A model generated the notes under the pieces. The model made no database searches and was not told where the DNA came from. It saw only the letters and a program-made list of their open reading frames with translations. Shown here in pieces: positions 1 to 9,084 of a DNA stretch of 64,000 nucleotides. The stretch is taken from the NCBI GenBank assembly GCA_023412495.1, contig JAEYNP010000083.1, positions 62,001-126,000 on the forward strand, written 5' to 3'. The stretch is from Pseudomonadota bacterium (GTDB taxonomy: Bacteria; Desulfobacterota; Desulfobulbia; Desulfobulbales; Desulfocapsaceae). The position numbers and the translations under genes were made by a program. The stretch's first letter is position 1. Each line of letters starts with the position of its first letter.

Positions 1-737
1 CAGCAGGCATGCACTTCTTTTGCACCGTTCTCGATCAAGGTCCTCGCTCCGGCACAGAGTGTGCCGGCCGTATCGACCATATCATCCATGAGAATGGCCC
101 TCTTGCCTCTGACATCTCCGATAACATGCATGGCTTCGCATTCGTTCGGCTTATCCCTGCGCTTATCGATGATCGCCAACCCTGAGTTCAACCGCTTGGC
201 GAACGCCCGGGTCCTTTCGACACCGCCGGCATCGGGAGAAACCATGATGACGTCATCCTCAAAGTTCTCCTTGATGTATTTCAGGATTACCGGCGCGGCG
301 TACAGGTGGTCGACCGGAATGTTGAAGAAGCCCTGAATCTGGCCGGCGTGCAGATCCATACACAAGACTCGACGCACCCCGACCGCCATGAACATTTCTG
401 CCACGACCTTCGCGGAAATCGGTACCCTGGGGGCATTTTTCCTGTCCTGCCGAGCGTATCCGTAATAGGGAACCACTGCCGTGATTCTTCTCGCCGACGC
501 CCTTCGCAGGGCATCGACCATGATCACCAATTCCATCAGGTGATCGTTCACCGGCGTGCAGGTCGGCTGAACCACGAAGACATCGGCACCCCTTACATTT
601 TCCTTAATCTCGACAAAGATCTCTCCGTCACTGAATTTTTTCAGATCGGCCCCGCTCAGGGGAATCTTCAAATGCTCGGCGATCTCTTCCGCCATTTTCC
701 GGTGAGCGTTGCCTGAAAAGACCTTCAAATCTCTCAT
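1..737 (-). CDS. prs: Ribose-phosphate pyrophosphokinase, C-terminus cut by window edge
   Basis: Makes PRPP from ribose 5-phosphate and ATP for nucleotide, histidine and tryptophan synthesis in the cytoplasm. About 245 codons are visible; the reading frame is open to base 1, so the last 60-70 residues lie outside. Typical family features are seen: N-terminal [20 protein letters not shown], then [38 protein letters not shown], and the PRPP-binding loop [11 protein letters not shown] near residue 222. The start is the ATG at 737, giving the usual N-terminus. It lies 42 bp downstream of the tRNA-Gln gene on the same strand, the ispE-tRNA-prs order being compatible with one transcript. Identification is secure. 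Confidence 0.97.
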   Translation of the reverse strand, partial: MRDLKVFSGNAHRKMAEEIAEHLKIPLSGADLKKFSDGEIFVEIKENVRGADVFVVQPTCTPVNDHLMELVIMVDALRRASARRITAVVPYYGYARQDRKNAPRVPISAKVVAEMFMAVGVRRVLCMDLHAGQIQGFFNIPVDHLYAAPVILKYIKENFEDDVIMVSPDAGGVERTRAFAKRLNSGLAIIDKRRDKPNECEAMHVIGDVRGKRAILMDDMVDTAGTLCAGARTLIENGAKEVHAC

Positions 738-772
738 GATAAGTTGCTGGCTGGAAGAAAAATCTGGATGCA

Positions 773-1732
773 TCAGTGATGGCTGGGGCGGAAGGATTCG
801 AACCTACGAATGCCGGGATCAAAACCCGGTGCCTTACCGCTTGGCGACGCCCCAGTGCATGCTCTTGACAAATAAACCTTCGCTCCGTATCTCCGGCGCA
901 AATCAAGGACAATACGATTCAATTCCGACACTGTCGTTTTCCCCACGTCCGGAAAAATGCCAAAGACCGTCGGCCCGCTCCCGGACATCAAGGCTTTCAC
1001 GGCGCCGTGGGCAACCAACGCCTCTTTCATCATTTCTATTTCTGAATGCCTTGCACAGGTTACATCTTCAAGGTCGTTATGCATCTCCGAAAAAGGCAAA
1101 GTCCTTGATTGAAAGCATGACAATTTAGAGGGTTTCTTTCGGCTTGTCAACGGGAAACTTCCAAAAACCCATGCAGTTGAGACAAAAAATCCGGGATTGA
1201 CCAAGATGAAATGACAGTCCGCAAGCGCTGCCACCGGATACATCAGGTCCCCTATGCCTTCGGCCAACACGGCCGAATGATTCACCGCAAAAAAAGGTAC
1301 ATCGGCTCCCAGCGGACGAGCGAGGTCGATGAGTTCCTTCTCACTCAACGAACTGTTGAACAAGCCGGCAAGCCCCCGCAATACCGCACCGGCATCGCTG
1401 CTGCCGCCCCCGAGGCCTGCCGCCACCGGTATCCTTTTCGTGAGATGGATGCTGACCCCGTACCCGTCGCTCTCCCTTCTGGCAACCAAAAAGGCTTCCG
1501 CCGCCCGCACCGCAAGATTGGCGGCATCCAGCGGAACGCTCGGCTCATCGCAGGAAAACCTGATGCCGCTGCCGGGGAATATTGCCAGATCGAGGCTGTC
1601 GTGCAGATCGATTTTCTGCATCCAGGTTTGGAGGTCGTGGTAACCATCCGGACGTTTCCCTACAACCCGAAGCATCAAATTGATCTTTGCGGGTGCCTGG
1701 ACGGTCACTTTGCGGGATTGAGAGTGCATCAT
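773..1732 (-). CDS. ispE: 4-diphosphocytidyl-2-C-methyl-D-erythritol kinase, reading frame runs through tRNA-Gln
   Basis: ATP-dependent kinase of the MEP isoprenoid pathway, GHMP kinase superfamily. Seen: [20 protein letters not shown] at residues 13-32 and the ATP loop [15 protein letters not shown] at 102-116, LGADVPFF with the catalytic Asp, and the C-terminal [11 protein letters not shown] motif. It is 319 codons, longer than the usual 280-295, because the frame has no stop before the downstream tRNA-Gln gene and ends only at 773-775, just past the tRNA CCA. The last 26 or so residues are therefore translated tRNA sequence. Start is one of two consecutive ATGs (1732 or 1729); AAAGGTGA lies upstream, overlapping the preceding gene's stop. 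The preceding DUF1844 gene ends 9 bp before, implying one operon. Confidence 0.95.
   Translation of the reverse strand: MMHSQSRKVTVQAPAKINLMLRVVGKRPDGYHDLQTWMQKIDLHDSLDLAIFPGSGIRFSCDEPSVPLDAANLAVRAAEAFLVARRESDGYGVSIHLTKRIPVAAGLGGGSSDAGAVLRGLAGLFNSSLSEKELIDLARPLGADVPFFAVNHSAVLAEGIGDLMYPVAALADCHFILVNPGFFVSTAWVFGSFPLTSRKKPSKLSCFQSRTLPFSEMHNDLEDVTCARHSEIEMMKEALVAHGAVKALMSGSGPTVFGIFPDVGKTTVSELNRIVLDLRRRYGAKVYLSRACTGASPSGKAPGFDPGIRRFESFRPSHH
780..854 (-). tRNA. tRNA-Gln (anticodon TTG)
   Basis: On the minus strand a 75-nt cloverleaf starts TGGGGCG and ends CGCCCCA-G-CCA, so CCA is encoded. The anticodon stem CCGGG/CCCGG holds the loop TTTTGAT with anticodon TTG (bases 820-822). The TPsiC arm reads GTAGGTTCGAATCC. 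The acceptor stem pairs 7/7. It lies wholly inside the open frame of ispE, same strand, and 42 bp before prs. Its presence fits glnS in this window: glutamine is charged directly. Confidence 0.97.
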
Positions 1733-1741
1733 TGCACCGTG

Positions 1742-2071
1742 TCACCTTTTGACTGCTTTGACGAAACGGATTTTTATGTCGTAGAGGATATTGTCCAGCA
1801 GAGCCGCCTCTTCTTTCGTTAAGTTCCCTTTGGTCTTGCTCTGGATGAGCGACAGGGTGTCAATGGCGTGCCTGGCCAGATCGAGATCGACTATGGTCTT
1901 CCCTGTTCCAGGATCGGCAATCTCGCCGAGGTGATAGAGCGCTGAGGTATTCAAAGACATGACAAAGGCCGGAAAGGTAACCTCGGGCATGACGCACCGC
2001 CCCTCCTTATTGGGAACCTTGCCTTCCGGACATCCACAAACACTCTCATTTTTCACCCCTTCGTCCGCCAT
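1742..2071 (-). CDS. DUF1844 family protein
   Basis: Small cytoplasmic protein of 109 residues with no known biochemical role. The core TFPAFVMSLNTSALYHLGEI followed by D-LARHAIDTLSLIQSKTKGNLTKEEAALLD and an amphipathic helix is the DUF1844 signature. The N-terminal 30 residues carry three Cys (VCGCPEGKV, GRCVMP), unusual for the family and possibly a small metal or redox site. It is followed 9 bp later by ispE on the same strand, so the two are likely cotranscribed. Family assignment is from recognised sequence pattern; function is not known. Confidence 0.85.
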   Translation of the reverse strand: MADEGVKNESVCGCPEGKVPNKEGRCVMPEVTFPAFVMSLNTSALYHLGEIADPGTGKTIVDLDLARHAIDTLSLIQSKTKGNLTKEEAALLDNILYDIKIRFVKAVKR

Positions 2072-2168
2072 CTTTCTTACTCCTTTTCAAGCTATTTATA
2101 TATCCTGCCCCTGGACTCTCTCGCGGGGCAGGAGCACTTCGTGATCCGGCAACAAAACATGAATCTCA

Positions 2169-2301
2169 TGCGGGTTGACGCCAGCAACCCAAAAGCTGTT
2201 ATCCCCTCCCACAGTAGAGGGGACTCTTTTCAGTACCCCCTTGAGGGGGTATAAGTACTTTCACGAAAATCACTTCTAAAAAACAGGAAATGACTAAGGT
2301 A
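2169..2301. repeat. Composite palindromic intergenic element, copy A
   Basis: The region starts with CGGGTTGACGCC, then ATCCCCTCCCACAGTAGAGG, then an inner hairpin GTACCCCCTTGAGGGGGTAT, then AAGTACTTTC...AAGGTATC. The same modules in the same order occur at 30891-31097 and, inverted, at 28141-28264. This copy abuts the serA stop codon. Confidence 0.75.
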
Positions 2302-3894
2302 TCAAACAGAAGTCAGATCCAGCACATGGGCGTTGGTAATGTTCCCCAGCTTTTGCACCTTCGCCAGCAATTCCCTGGAAACAAGTTCATCAGTACTGAG
2401 TAGGATGATGTTTTGATTGCTCTCCTCTTCCCGACCGACAGTCATCCGGGAAATATTGACGCCGGCATTGCCCAAAGTGGTGCCCAAGGCGCCGATCACC
2501 CCCGGAACATCCTTATTGTACACCAGCAGCATCGGCCCGGAAACCAGGGCCTCGAGCCTGAACGAGTTCAACCTCACCAGACGCGGTTCATTTCGCCCGA
2601 AGACCGTGCCGACCAAAACGTTTTCTCCCTCACCGGTCGTCACCTTGATCGTCAGGGTGTTGATAAAGGCTTCGGCTCGGTCGCTTTTCGATTCTATGAC
2701 CCTTATCCCCCTATCCTTGGCTATTATCGGGGCATTGACATAATTCACCGCATCCTTGAGGATCGGCACGAACAGCCCCTTCAAAAAGGCCACGGTGATG
2801 GGGCTGGTATTGAGTTCCGCCAGTGCACCGCTGAACTCTATATTCACCTCCTCAACCCCTCCCTTTGCAATCTGCATGTGGAGGCAGCCGAGCATCTCTC
2901 CCAGGGTCAGATAGGGCCCGACCTGGGCCAGCACGTCGTCGCTCACCGATGGAACATTGACGGCATTGGTTACCGAACCCTTCAACAGATAATCGGCCAC
3001 CTGCTCGGCAATGATCAGCGCAACACTTTCCTGGGCCTCATTGGTGGATGCCCCCAGATGCGGCGTGCAGATAAAGTTGTCCAGGCCAAGCAAAGAACAG
3101 TTTTCGAGAGTTGTAGGTTCTTTTGCAAAAACGTCAAGTGCGGCGCCGGCGATTTTCTTGTTGGCGAGGGCGTCGTACAACGCTTCTTCATCGCATACCC
3201 CTCCCCTGGCGCAATCGATAAACATGGCGTCCCGCTTCATATTTGCGAAGAATTCAGTCGACACAAGATTTCTCGTTTCCTGGGTCAGGGGGACATGGAC
3301 TGAAATATAGTCGGAGCGCGTGGCCAATTCCTCGAGACTCACCAATTCGACGCCGATTTTCTCCGCCATCTCTTTCGGCATGAACGGATCGTAGGCGATG
3401 GTTTTCATCTTCAGCCCCTGGGCTCGGCTGGCCGCGATGCCCCCGATCCTGCCTATGCCGATCACCCCGAAGGTCTTGCCGGTCACCTCCCGGCCCATGA
3501 ACTTTTTCTTTTCCCACCTCCCTTCCTTCATCGACCGGCAGGCCTGGGGAATGTTGCGGGAAAGCGCCATCATCATGGCGATTGCGTGTTCCGCAGCGGT
3601 GGTGGCATTGCCGTCCGGGGCGTTCATCACCACGATACCTTTTTGGCTTGCTGACGGGATATCGACATTATCAAGACCGATGCCCGCCCGTCCTACCACC
3701 TTCAGCCTGTGCGCCGATTCGAGCAGATCCGCAGTGACCTTGGTGGCGCTGCGGATAACCAGACCATCGTACTGGCCTATTATTTCCTTCAGTTCTTCCG
3801 GAGCAAGTCCGGTTTTCACATCCACTTCCAGGCCGGTTTTGCGCAGGACATCGATACCGACCTGGGACAAATTGTCGCTTACCAGTACTTTCAT
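2302..3894 (-). CDS. serA: D-3-phosphoglycerate dehydrogenase
   Basis: First step of serine synthesis: 3-phosphoglycerate to 3-phosphohydroxypyruvate with NAD. 530 residues, the long bacterial form with ASB and C-terminal ACT domains. NAD motif GIGRIG near 146-151; catalytic Arg in DCARGG near 230, Glu in AKEP near 259 and His in TPHLGAS near 279. The ACT domain (about 455-530, DVPGVIGALGTTLGNAGVNI) is the site of serine feedback in relatives. The frame is open upstream to 4158, but the ATG at 3894 gives the normal N-terminus MKVLVSDNLSQ and has a GAGGAG/AGGGGGAA ribosome site just before it. The 405-bp region upstream is shared with divergent gltX. Confidence 0.97.
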   Translation of the reverse strand: MKVLVSDNLSQVGIDVLRKTGLEVDVKTGLAPEELKEIIGQYDGLVIRSATKVTADLLESAHRLKVVGRAGIGLDNVDIPSASQKGIVVMNAPDGNATTAAEHAIAMMMALSRNIPQACRSMKEGRWEKKKFMGREVTGKTFGVIGIGRIGGIAASRAQGLKMKTIAYDPFMPKEMAEKIGVELVSLEELATRSDYISVHVPLTQETRNLVSTEFFANMKRDAMFIDCARGGVCDEEALYDALANKKIAGAALDVFAKEPTTLENCSLLGLDNFICTPHLGASTNEAQESVALIIAEQVADYLLKGSVTNAVNVPSVSDDVLAQVGPYLTLGEMLGCLHMQIAKGGVEEVNIEFSGALAELNTSPITVAFLKGLFVPILKDAVNYVNAPIIAKDRGIRVIESKSDRAEAFINTLTIKVTTGEGENVLVGTVFGRNEPRLVRLNSFRLEALVSGPMLLVYNKDVPGVIGALGTTLGNAGVNISRMTVGREEESNQNIILLSTDELVSRELLAKVQKLGNITNAHVLDLTSV

Positions 3895-4209
3895 CTCCTC
3901 TTCCCCCTGAATGCAATCTGATCTCGATTGTCCCAGATCCGTAAAAGCCCGGCCCCTGAAACAGCCATAAAGAAAACAACCGCTCACACTTCGAAAGCAG
4001 AAACTGATAGATGGGCAACAACGTCTCGGTAATGAAGGAAAAACTATACAAAGTTCGCCTTCTGAGAACAACCGAAAAATTGGCCGCATCCTTCCCCGAA
4101 AATGAACCGTCGACTCTTCCCTTGCGGAATTTGCCGTAGCGGTATTTATGTTGTACATTCAATATGAAAAAGATATATATATCGCGCTGTAAGCCATCCT
4201 CTACCGGCC

Positions 4210-4241
4210 TTGATGCACCGTTTTCATGATCGCTGCATCAA
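4210..4241. promoter_or_regulatory. Inverted repeat upstream of gltX
   Basis: TTGATGCA and TGCATCAA form perfect 8-bp arms 16 bp apart, followed by a T-rich run (4250-4255), 59 bp before the gltX start. It could be an operator or an attenuator-like hairpin; the sequence does not decide. The rest of 3895-4299 holds nothing else that I recognise. Confidence 0.4.
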
Positions 4242-4299
4242 AGATACCGTTTTTTAACATTTTTTTCGGCAGACGATTCCATGTTCAAAAGGAGTAAGC

Positions 4300-5784
4300 A
4301 TGACTGAAACCAGACTGCGTTTTCCGCCGAGCCCGACGGGATACCTGCATATCGGAGGCGCACGGACCGCTCTTTACAACTGGCTCTATGCGAAGAAAAC
4401 CGGAGGTAAGCTCATTCTTCGCATCGAGGATACCGATGTCGGCCGGTCTACCCAGGAATCAATCCAGGGCATACTTGAGGGCCTTGATTGGCTCGGCATC
4501 GATTTCGACGAGGGCCCCTACTTCCAGACCGACTTCGAGAGCGACCACATTGCCGCGGCAAACCAACTCCTCAGCCAGGGCAATGCATATAAATGCTTCT
4601 GTACCAAGGAAGAGCTCGATGCCAAGCGGGAAGCAGCCCTCGCCGCCAAATCGCCTCTCGGCTACGACCGCACTTGTCGGGATCTGCCCCCTCAGGAAGT
4701 GGCCGAAAAGGAGGCAACCGGCGTCCCCTGCGTGATCCGCTTCAAGGTGCCGGACCGGCAAGGATTGCTCGGCTACGACGACAGGGTGTTCGGCCGGATA
4801 GAGTGCGACTACTCGGAGATCGACGATTTCGTCATCGTCCGCTCCAATGGAAAGCCGCTCTACCTGCTCTGCAATGTAGTGGACGATATCAGGGACCGGA
4901 TCACCCACATCATCCGCGGCCAGGACCATATGACCAATACCTTGAAGCAGGTGCTGCTCTACGAGGCCCTGGGGGCGCCGCTGCCGGTCTTCGGCCACAT
5001 GCCGCTCACCCTCGACAACAAAAAGGCCAAGATCTCCAAGCGTAGCCACGGCGAGATCGTCGCAGTGCAGTTCTACCGGGACAACGGCTTCATCCCTTGG
5101 GCCTTCAACAATTTTCTGGCCCTGCTCGGCTGGTCGGCCGGCAACGATCAGGAAATCTTCTCGAAAGAGGAACTCATCAGGGAGTTTACCCTCGAGCGCA
5201 TCAACAAATCCGCGGCCATTTTCAACTTCCGTAAAGACGACCCGAAATTCTTTACAGATCCCAAGGCGATGCATATAAACGAATATTATCTTCGTAATAT
5301 GGACATCGAAGAACTCGGGGAGATGGTCAAGAAAGAGCTGGCGACGGAGAACCTTTGGAACGAAGAGTACGCCACGAACAGGAAGGCATGGTACCTGCAG
5401 ACCCTGGCCCTCATCCGCGACCGTTTCCATACGCTCAAGGATTTCACCACCCTCGGCCGGGCCTATTTCGCCGACGATTTCACCATCGACAGCAAGCCGC
5501 TGGGAAAAAATGTCCTGAAGCACCCGGAGCTGCAGGAGTGGCTTGCCGAGTTGGCTGGCAGATATGAAAAATGCGCCGATTTCACACTGGAGGAGACGGA
5601 GAGGATCGCCAGGGAACTTGCCGAACAGCTTGAAATAAAGCCCGGTATCATCATCAATGGAATGCGGACCGTGCTGACCGGTCAGCTGGCCGGACCTTCG
5701 ATGTTCGACATCGTCCTCGCTCTCGGCAGAGAGAGAGTCGTCCGGCGGCTGAGAGACGTCGGGAAATTGTTTGAGAACAAATAG
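4300..5784 (+). CDS. gltX: Glutamate--tRNA ligase
   Basis: Class I aminoacyl-tRNA synthetase of 494 residues that charges tRNA-Glu. HIGH region [13 protein letters not shown] at about 10-22 and the KMSKS equivalent KISKRSHGE at about 244-252; the anticodon-binding C-terminal half is present in full. AAAGGAG lies 6 bases before the ATG. glnS follows 25 bp after the stop, and a tRNA-Gln is nearby, so the enzyme is probably of the discriminating type (inference). The tight gltX-glnS pair suggests a synthetase operon. Confidence 0.97.
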   Translation: MTETRLRFPPSPTGYLHIGGARTALYNWLYAKKTGGKLILRIEDTDVGRSTQESIQGILEGLDWLGIDFDEGPYFQTDFESDHIAAANQLLSQGNAYKCFCTKEELDAKREAALAAKSPLGYDRTCRDLPPQEVAEKEATGVPCVIRFKVPDRQGLLGYDDRVFGRIECDYSEIDDFVIVRSNGKPLYLLCNVVDDIRDRITHIIRGQDHMTNTLKQVLLYEALGAPLPVFGHMPLTLDNKKAKISKRSHGEIVAVQFYRDNGFIPWAFNNFLALLGWSAGNDQEIFSKEELIREFTLERINKSAAIFNFRKDDPKFFTDPKAMHINEYYLRNMDIEELGEMVKKELATENLWNEEYATNRKAWYLQTLALIRDRFHTLKDFTTLGRAYFADDFTIDSKPLGKNVLKHPELQEWLAELAGRYEKCADFTLEETERIARELAEQLEIKPGIIINGMRTVLTGQLAGPSMFDIVLALGRERVVRRLRDVGKLFENK

Positions 5785-5809
5785 CCCCCTTCAACCTGGG
5801 TCATTACTC

Positions 5810-7495
5810 ATGGAAAAAAGAGAAGATTACGACAACAGGCCATTGGACTTCATCCGCCAGATCATCACCGATGATCTCAAGTCGGGGAAACATAAGGGGA
5901 GTATCACTCGTTTTCCGCCGGAGCCGAACGGCTTCCTGCACATCGGTCATGCCAAGTCGATCTGCCTGAATTTCGGCATAGCCGAGGAATTCGGCGGCAT
6001 CTGCAACCTGCGCTTCGACGATACCAACCCGACCAAGGAAGAAGTCACCTACGTGGAATCCATCATGGAGGATGTGAAGTGGCTGGGGTTTGGCTGGGGC
6101 GAGAAGGCCCTCTACGCCTCCGATTATTTCCCGCAGCTCTTCGACTTCGCCGTCCAACTGATCAAGATGGGCAAAGCTTATGTCTGCCAGCTGTCGCCGG
6201 ACGAGATCCGCGAGTACCGCGGCACCCTCACCGAGGCTGGCAAGGAGAGCCCGTACCGCAACCGCAGCGTCGAGGAGAACATCGATCTCTTCTACCGCAT
6301 GCGGGACGGCGAGTTCGCGGAAGGCAGCCACGTGCTGCGCGCCAAGATAGACATGGCCTCGCCCAACATCAATATGCGCGACCCGGTCATCTACCGGGTC
6401 ATGAAGGCCTCGCATCATCGCACGGGCAATCAGTGGCTCATTTACCCCATGTACGATTACACCCACTGCCTCTCCGATATGCTGGAGAATATCACTCACT
6501 CGCTCTGCACCCTGGAGTTCGAGGATCACCGGCCGCTCTACGACTGGGTGCTCGACACCCTGCAGACACCCTGCCACCCGCGCCAGATCGAGTTCGCCCG
6601 GCTGAACCTCACCTATACGGTCATGAGCAAGCGCAAACTCCTGAAGATGGTGGAAGGCAGGTATGTCGACGGCTGGGACGATCCGCGCATGCTGACCATC
6701 TCCGGCCTGCGGCGGCGGGGCTATACCCCGGCCTCCATCCGCAACTTCTGCCGCGCCATCGGCATCGGCAAAAGCGAAAGCCGGATCGACATGAGCGTGC
6801 TGGAAAGCGAGGTCCGCAACGACCTGAACATCAACGCCCAGCGCCGGATGTGCGTGCTCGATCCGGTGAAGGTGATCATCGATAATTACCCGGAAGGCCA
6901 GGTTGAGGCGCTGACGGTCCTCAATCATCCCCAGAATCCCGCCATGGGGGAACGGACTCTCCCCTTCTCGAGGGAGATCTTCATCGAACGCGACGACTTC
7001 ATGGAAGATCCCCCCAGGAAGTACCACCGTTTGGCACCTGGAACTGAAGTGCGGCTGCGCTTCGGCTATCTGATCCGCCACGTCTCGCACATGAAGGACG
7101 CGAACGGCCGGATCACCGAGATCCACTGCACCTACGACCCCGAGTCAGGAGGGGGCGCCACGCCGGACGGCCGCAAGGTCAAAGGGATTATCCATTGGGT
7201 CTCGGCGGCGCAGGCGGTGCCGGTCACGGTTAGACTGTACGACCGATTGTTCAAGGTCGAGGATCCGGAAGCCGACAAAGATGTCAATTTTCTCGAGCAG
7301 CTGAATCCGCATTCCAAGGTGGTGGTGGATGCGGCCATGGCGGAACAGAGCCTCCTGCATCTGCAGCCGGGGGAGAAGGTCCAGTTCGAGCGTCTGGGAT
7401 ATTTCTGCGCGGATCCGGTCGAATCCCGGCCGGGGCAGCCGATCTTCAACAGAACCGTCACTCTGCGCGACTCCTGGCAGGGCAACACCAAATAA
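5810..7495 (+). CDS. glnS: Glutamine--tRNA ligase
   Basis: Charges tRNA-Gln directly with glutamine. About 561 residues, the usual length. HIGH motif [15 protein letters not shown] near residue 33-47 and the MSK(R)K loop [10 protein letters not shown] near 270; the C-terminal beta-barrel anticodon domains follow. The frame is also open from a TTG at 5771 that overlaps the gltX stop, but the ATG at 5810 yields the normal [20 protein letters not shown]-terminus and is preferred, although its ribosome site is weak. In Desulfobacterota, glnS is thought to be of horizontal (eukaryote-derived) ancestry, as in other bacteria; that is established family knowledge, not visible here. Confidence 0.96.
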   Translation: MEKREDYDNRPLDFIRQIITDDLKSGKHKGSITRFPPEPNGFLHIGHAKSICLNFGIAEEFGGICNLRFDDTNPTKEEVTYVESIMEDVKWLGFGWGEKALYASDYFPQLFDFAVQLIKMGKAYVCQLSPDEIREYRGTLTEAGKESPYRNRSVEENIDLFYRMRDGEFAEGSHVLRAKIDMASPNINMRDPVIYRVMKASHHRTGNQWLIYPMYDYTHCLSDMLENITHSLCTLEFEDHRPLYDWVLDTLQTPCHPRQIEFARLNLTYTVMSKRKLLKMVEGRYVDGWDDPRMLTISGLRRRGYTPASIRNFCRAIGIGKSESRIDMSVLESEVRNDLNINAQRRMCVLDPVKVIIDNYPEGQVEALTVLNHPQNPAMGERTLPFSREIFIERDDFMEDPPRKYHRLAPGTEVRLRFGYLIRHVSHMKDANGRITEIHCTYDPESGGGATPDGRKVKGIIHWVSAAQAVPVTVRLYDRLFKVEDPEADKDVNFLEQLNPHSKVVVDAAMAEQSLLHLQPGEKVQFERLGYFCADPVESRPGQPIFNRTVTLRDSWQGNTK

Positions 7496-7590
7496 AACAA
7501 TGATTTCGACCCTGGAGAGGCAGATCCAAGGTCGGAATCTCGCTGCCGATCAATCACAGCGATATCCACTATTTTCACGGACAAAGGGAA

Positions 7591-7836
7591 ATGGCCATCA
7601 TCAATATGCGCCGCATGGCAAAGCATCAAACCGGCATCATCAAGGCAATCAAAGTCGGCGGCGAACTCGGCCGCAGGATCCGCGAAATGGGTCTGGTTCC
7701 CGGCACGGAGATCACCGTGCAGGGAAGAGCTCCCCTCAACGATCCCGTAGCCCTTCGGGTTATGGATTGCACCCTCACCCTACGCAACAACGAGGCGGAC
7801 TATATCCTGGTGGAAGTCGTGGATGAGCCATTTTAA
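7591..7836 (+). CDS. feoA: FeoA-family protein (first of three)
   Basis: Small SH3-like FeoA-domain protein of 81 residues, a cytoplasmic accessory of the FeoB ferrous iron transporter. Seen: GIIKAIKVGGELGRRIREMGLVPGTEITVQGRAPLNDPVALRV...LTLRNNEADYILVE, the full FeoA domain. Residues 15-78 are nearly identical in pattern to the third FeoA at 8762-9022, suggesting duplication. AAAGGGAA lies just before the ATG. It is 268 bp before the next feo gene and may have its own transcript. Confidence 0.92.
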   Translation: MAIINMRRMAKHQTGIIKAIKVGGELGRRIREMGLVPGTEITVQGRAPLNDPVALRVMDCTLTLRNNEADYILVEVVDEPF

Positions 7837-8051
7837 GCCGGAGAACAGCTCTGCTTCAACGTGAAATCATCAACAACATTCCTGGGGAATTTGGTTTTAT
7901 TTTAAAATGACAAGCAGTTACCCCACCACTTTCCTCTCGTCTCGCCAAGTAACTGAAATATAGCGCAGATTTATCTCCCCCACCCCCTGGCCCTATTACA
8001 GAACTTTATATTAGCTACCCCTAATCATATTCATTTCTCTTGAAAAAAGTG

Positions 8052-8081
8052 TTGACTTGACTCTTTGTTTGGGTTACCTAA
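8052..8081 (+). promoter_or_regulatory. Putative promoter with metal-regulator-like box before second feoA
   Basis: TTGACT (8052-8057) is followed by the interrupted palindrome TTGGGTTACCTAA (8069-8081), where the -10 would fall. The half-site ACCTAA matches the DtxR/IdeR-like box at 8463-8486. Iron-responsive repression is inferred from position and the neighbouring feo genes. The remainder of 7837-8051 shows nothing recognisable. Confidence 0.4.
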
Positions 8082-8104
8082 GAGCGTATCGAAGGGAGAA
8101 TCGT

Positions 8105-8416
8105 ATGCACTGGAATCGAGGGAAGAAACTACATTGCCGTTTTGCGGAAAAGGTGAGGAAATGCCTTGCCGGCGAGCAATGCCACGGGGAGATCGCCCCA
8201 CTTTCCAAGAAAGGTCATCCGGGACGGGTGAAGGTCTGCAAGGTGACCGGAGATCGGAAAGTTTGTGCGCGCATGGCTTCGATGGGGGTTTATCCCGGAG
8301 TCGAGGCCGATATCGTCTGCGCCGAAAACGGCGATAGGTGTATCCTTAAAGTTCACGGAGGAACCATCAGCCTCGACGCCGACATCTCCGCCAATATTTT
8401 CGTTACTCAGCTGTAA
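8105..8416 (+). CDS. FeoA-family protein (second), Cys-rich N-terminus
   Basis: FeoA-like protein of 103 residues, divergent from the other two. The C-terminal 70 residues (GRVKVCKVTGDRKVCARMASMGVYPGVEADIVC...GGTISLDADISANIFV) follow the FeoA fold pattern. The N-terminal 35 residues are basic and Cys-containing (LHCRFAEKVRKCLAGEQCHGE), not part of the standard domain; the Cys pairs could bind metal (inference). The ATG at 8105 is preferred over the frame's earlier start because GAAGGGAG lies 6-7 bases upstream. It opens the feo gene set that ends with feoB. Confidence 0.8.
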   Translation: MHWNRGKKLHCRFAEKVRKCLAGEQCHGEIAPLSKKGHPGRVKVCKVTGDRKVCARMASMGVYPGVEADIVCAENGDRCILKVHGGTISLDADISANIFVTQL

Positions 8417-8417
8417 T

Positions 8418-8486
8418 TTGACTTGTGTCCGATACGTCGGGCATATTTTTTTGCTCATTCAGTTAGGTAGTCCTAACTAAACCTAA
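8418..8486 (+). promoter_or_regulatory. Putative promoter and DtxR/IdeR-like operator before FeoB-associated gene
   Basis: TTGACT (8418-8423) and CATATT (8442-8447) make a plausible promoter with 18-bp spacing. Just downstream is TTAGGTAGTCCTAAC...ACCTAA (8463-8486), containing the palindrome GTTAGG-TAGT-CCTAAC (8462-8477). By eye 14 of 19 positions match the DtxR consensus TTAGGTTAGCCTAACCTAA. Its place between promoter and start codon fits repression by an iron-sensing DtxR/IdeR-type regulator (inference). Confidence 0.5.
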
Positions 8487-8495
8487 AGGTTGAAG

Positions 8496-8711
8496 ATGAT
8501 TGAATCTATCGTTGTCTGGACGATTATTGCCATCAGCGCCTTTTTTATCGCCAGGAAGTTTTGGCGGCAGTGGAAGGCGGCTGCAAGCAAAAAAGGGGCC
8601 ATCTCCTGCAGTTGCGGTTGCACATGCGACGGCGACTCGACCTGTTCACCCGGGACAGACGGCGCCCAGCGGAAGCTGGCTACGCCATCGGAAAAGCTGT
8701 CGGCAAAGTGA
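8496..8711 (+). CDS. FeoB-associated Cys-rich membrane protein
   Basis: 71-residue protein with one N-terminal membrane helix (MIESIVVWTIIAISAFFIAR) followed by a basic stretch and a Cys cluster SCSCGCTCDGDSTC. This is the layout of the FeoB-associated Cys-rich protein family (FeoC-like in position, not in sequence), thought to help FeoB by binding iron or an Fe-S cluster. AAAGG, 6 bases upstream of the ATG at 8496, partly overlaps the operator-like box. It sits between two feoA genes in the feo locus, which supports the call. Confidence 0.85.
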   Translation: MIESIVVWTIIAISAFFIARKFWRQWKAAASKKGAISCSCGCTCDGDSTCSPGTDGAQRKLATPSEKLSAK

Positions 8712-8761
8712 CCGCACAGAGGCGCCCATATTTTTTCAAGAAGCCGAAGAAAAGGATCCGT

Positions 8762-9022
8762 ATGATCGCACAGGGCAAGGAGGAAAATTTGCAAACCGTG
8801 AACCTGCGTAAGATGATGAAAAATCAAAAAGGCACTGTCAAATCGATCAATGTATCCGGGGAGCTTGGCCGAAGGATCCGTGAAATGGGCATCGTTCCGG
8901 GCACCGAAATCACGGTTTGCGGCAGGGCCCCACTCTATGACCCCGTCGCCGTTAAAATCATGGAAGTTACCCTCACCCTCCGCAATAACGAAGCGGATCA
9001 TATTTTCGTCACGGTGGACTGA
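8762..9022 (+). CDS. feoA: FeoA-family protein (third)
   Basis: 86-residue FeoA-domain protein immediately before feoB. Core GTVKSINVSGELGRRIREMGIVPGTEITVCGRAPLYDPVAVKIMEVTLTLRNNEADHIFVTV is very close to the protein at 7591-7836. Start chosen at 8762 because AAAGGAT lies 6 bases upstream; a second candidate start is the MMKNQKG methionine at 8813. It ends 62 bp before feoB and is expected to be cotranscribed and to act with FeoB at the inner membrane. Confidence 0.92.
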   Translation: MIAQGKEENLQTVNLRKMMKNQKGTVKSINVSGELGRRIREMGIVPGTEITVCGRAPLYDPVAVKIMEVTLTLRNNEADHIFVTVD

Positions 9023-9084
9023 CGCCGTTTCTTTTCCGTCTCTTTTTCCATATTTCTTCACCTTAATACCTATTACACGGAACG

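Noticed and set aside
3895..4158. N-terminal extension of serA
   Set aside because: The frame is open but the ATG at 3894 has a ribosome site and the normal family N-terminus.
4459..5523. Long minus-strand open frame opposite gltX (354 codons)
   Set aside because: Antisense shadow of a secure gene in GC-rich DNA; low-complexity, no recognisable domain.
5771..5809. TTG start for glnS overlapping gltX
   Set aside because: Possible coupling start, but the 13 extra residues are not family-like and an ATG follows at the expected place.
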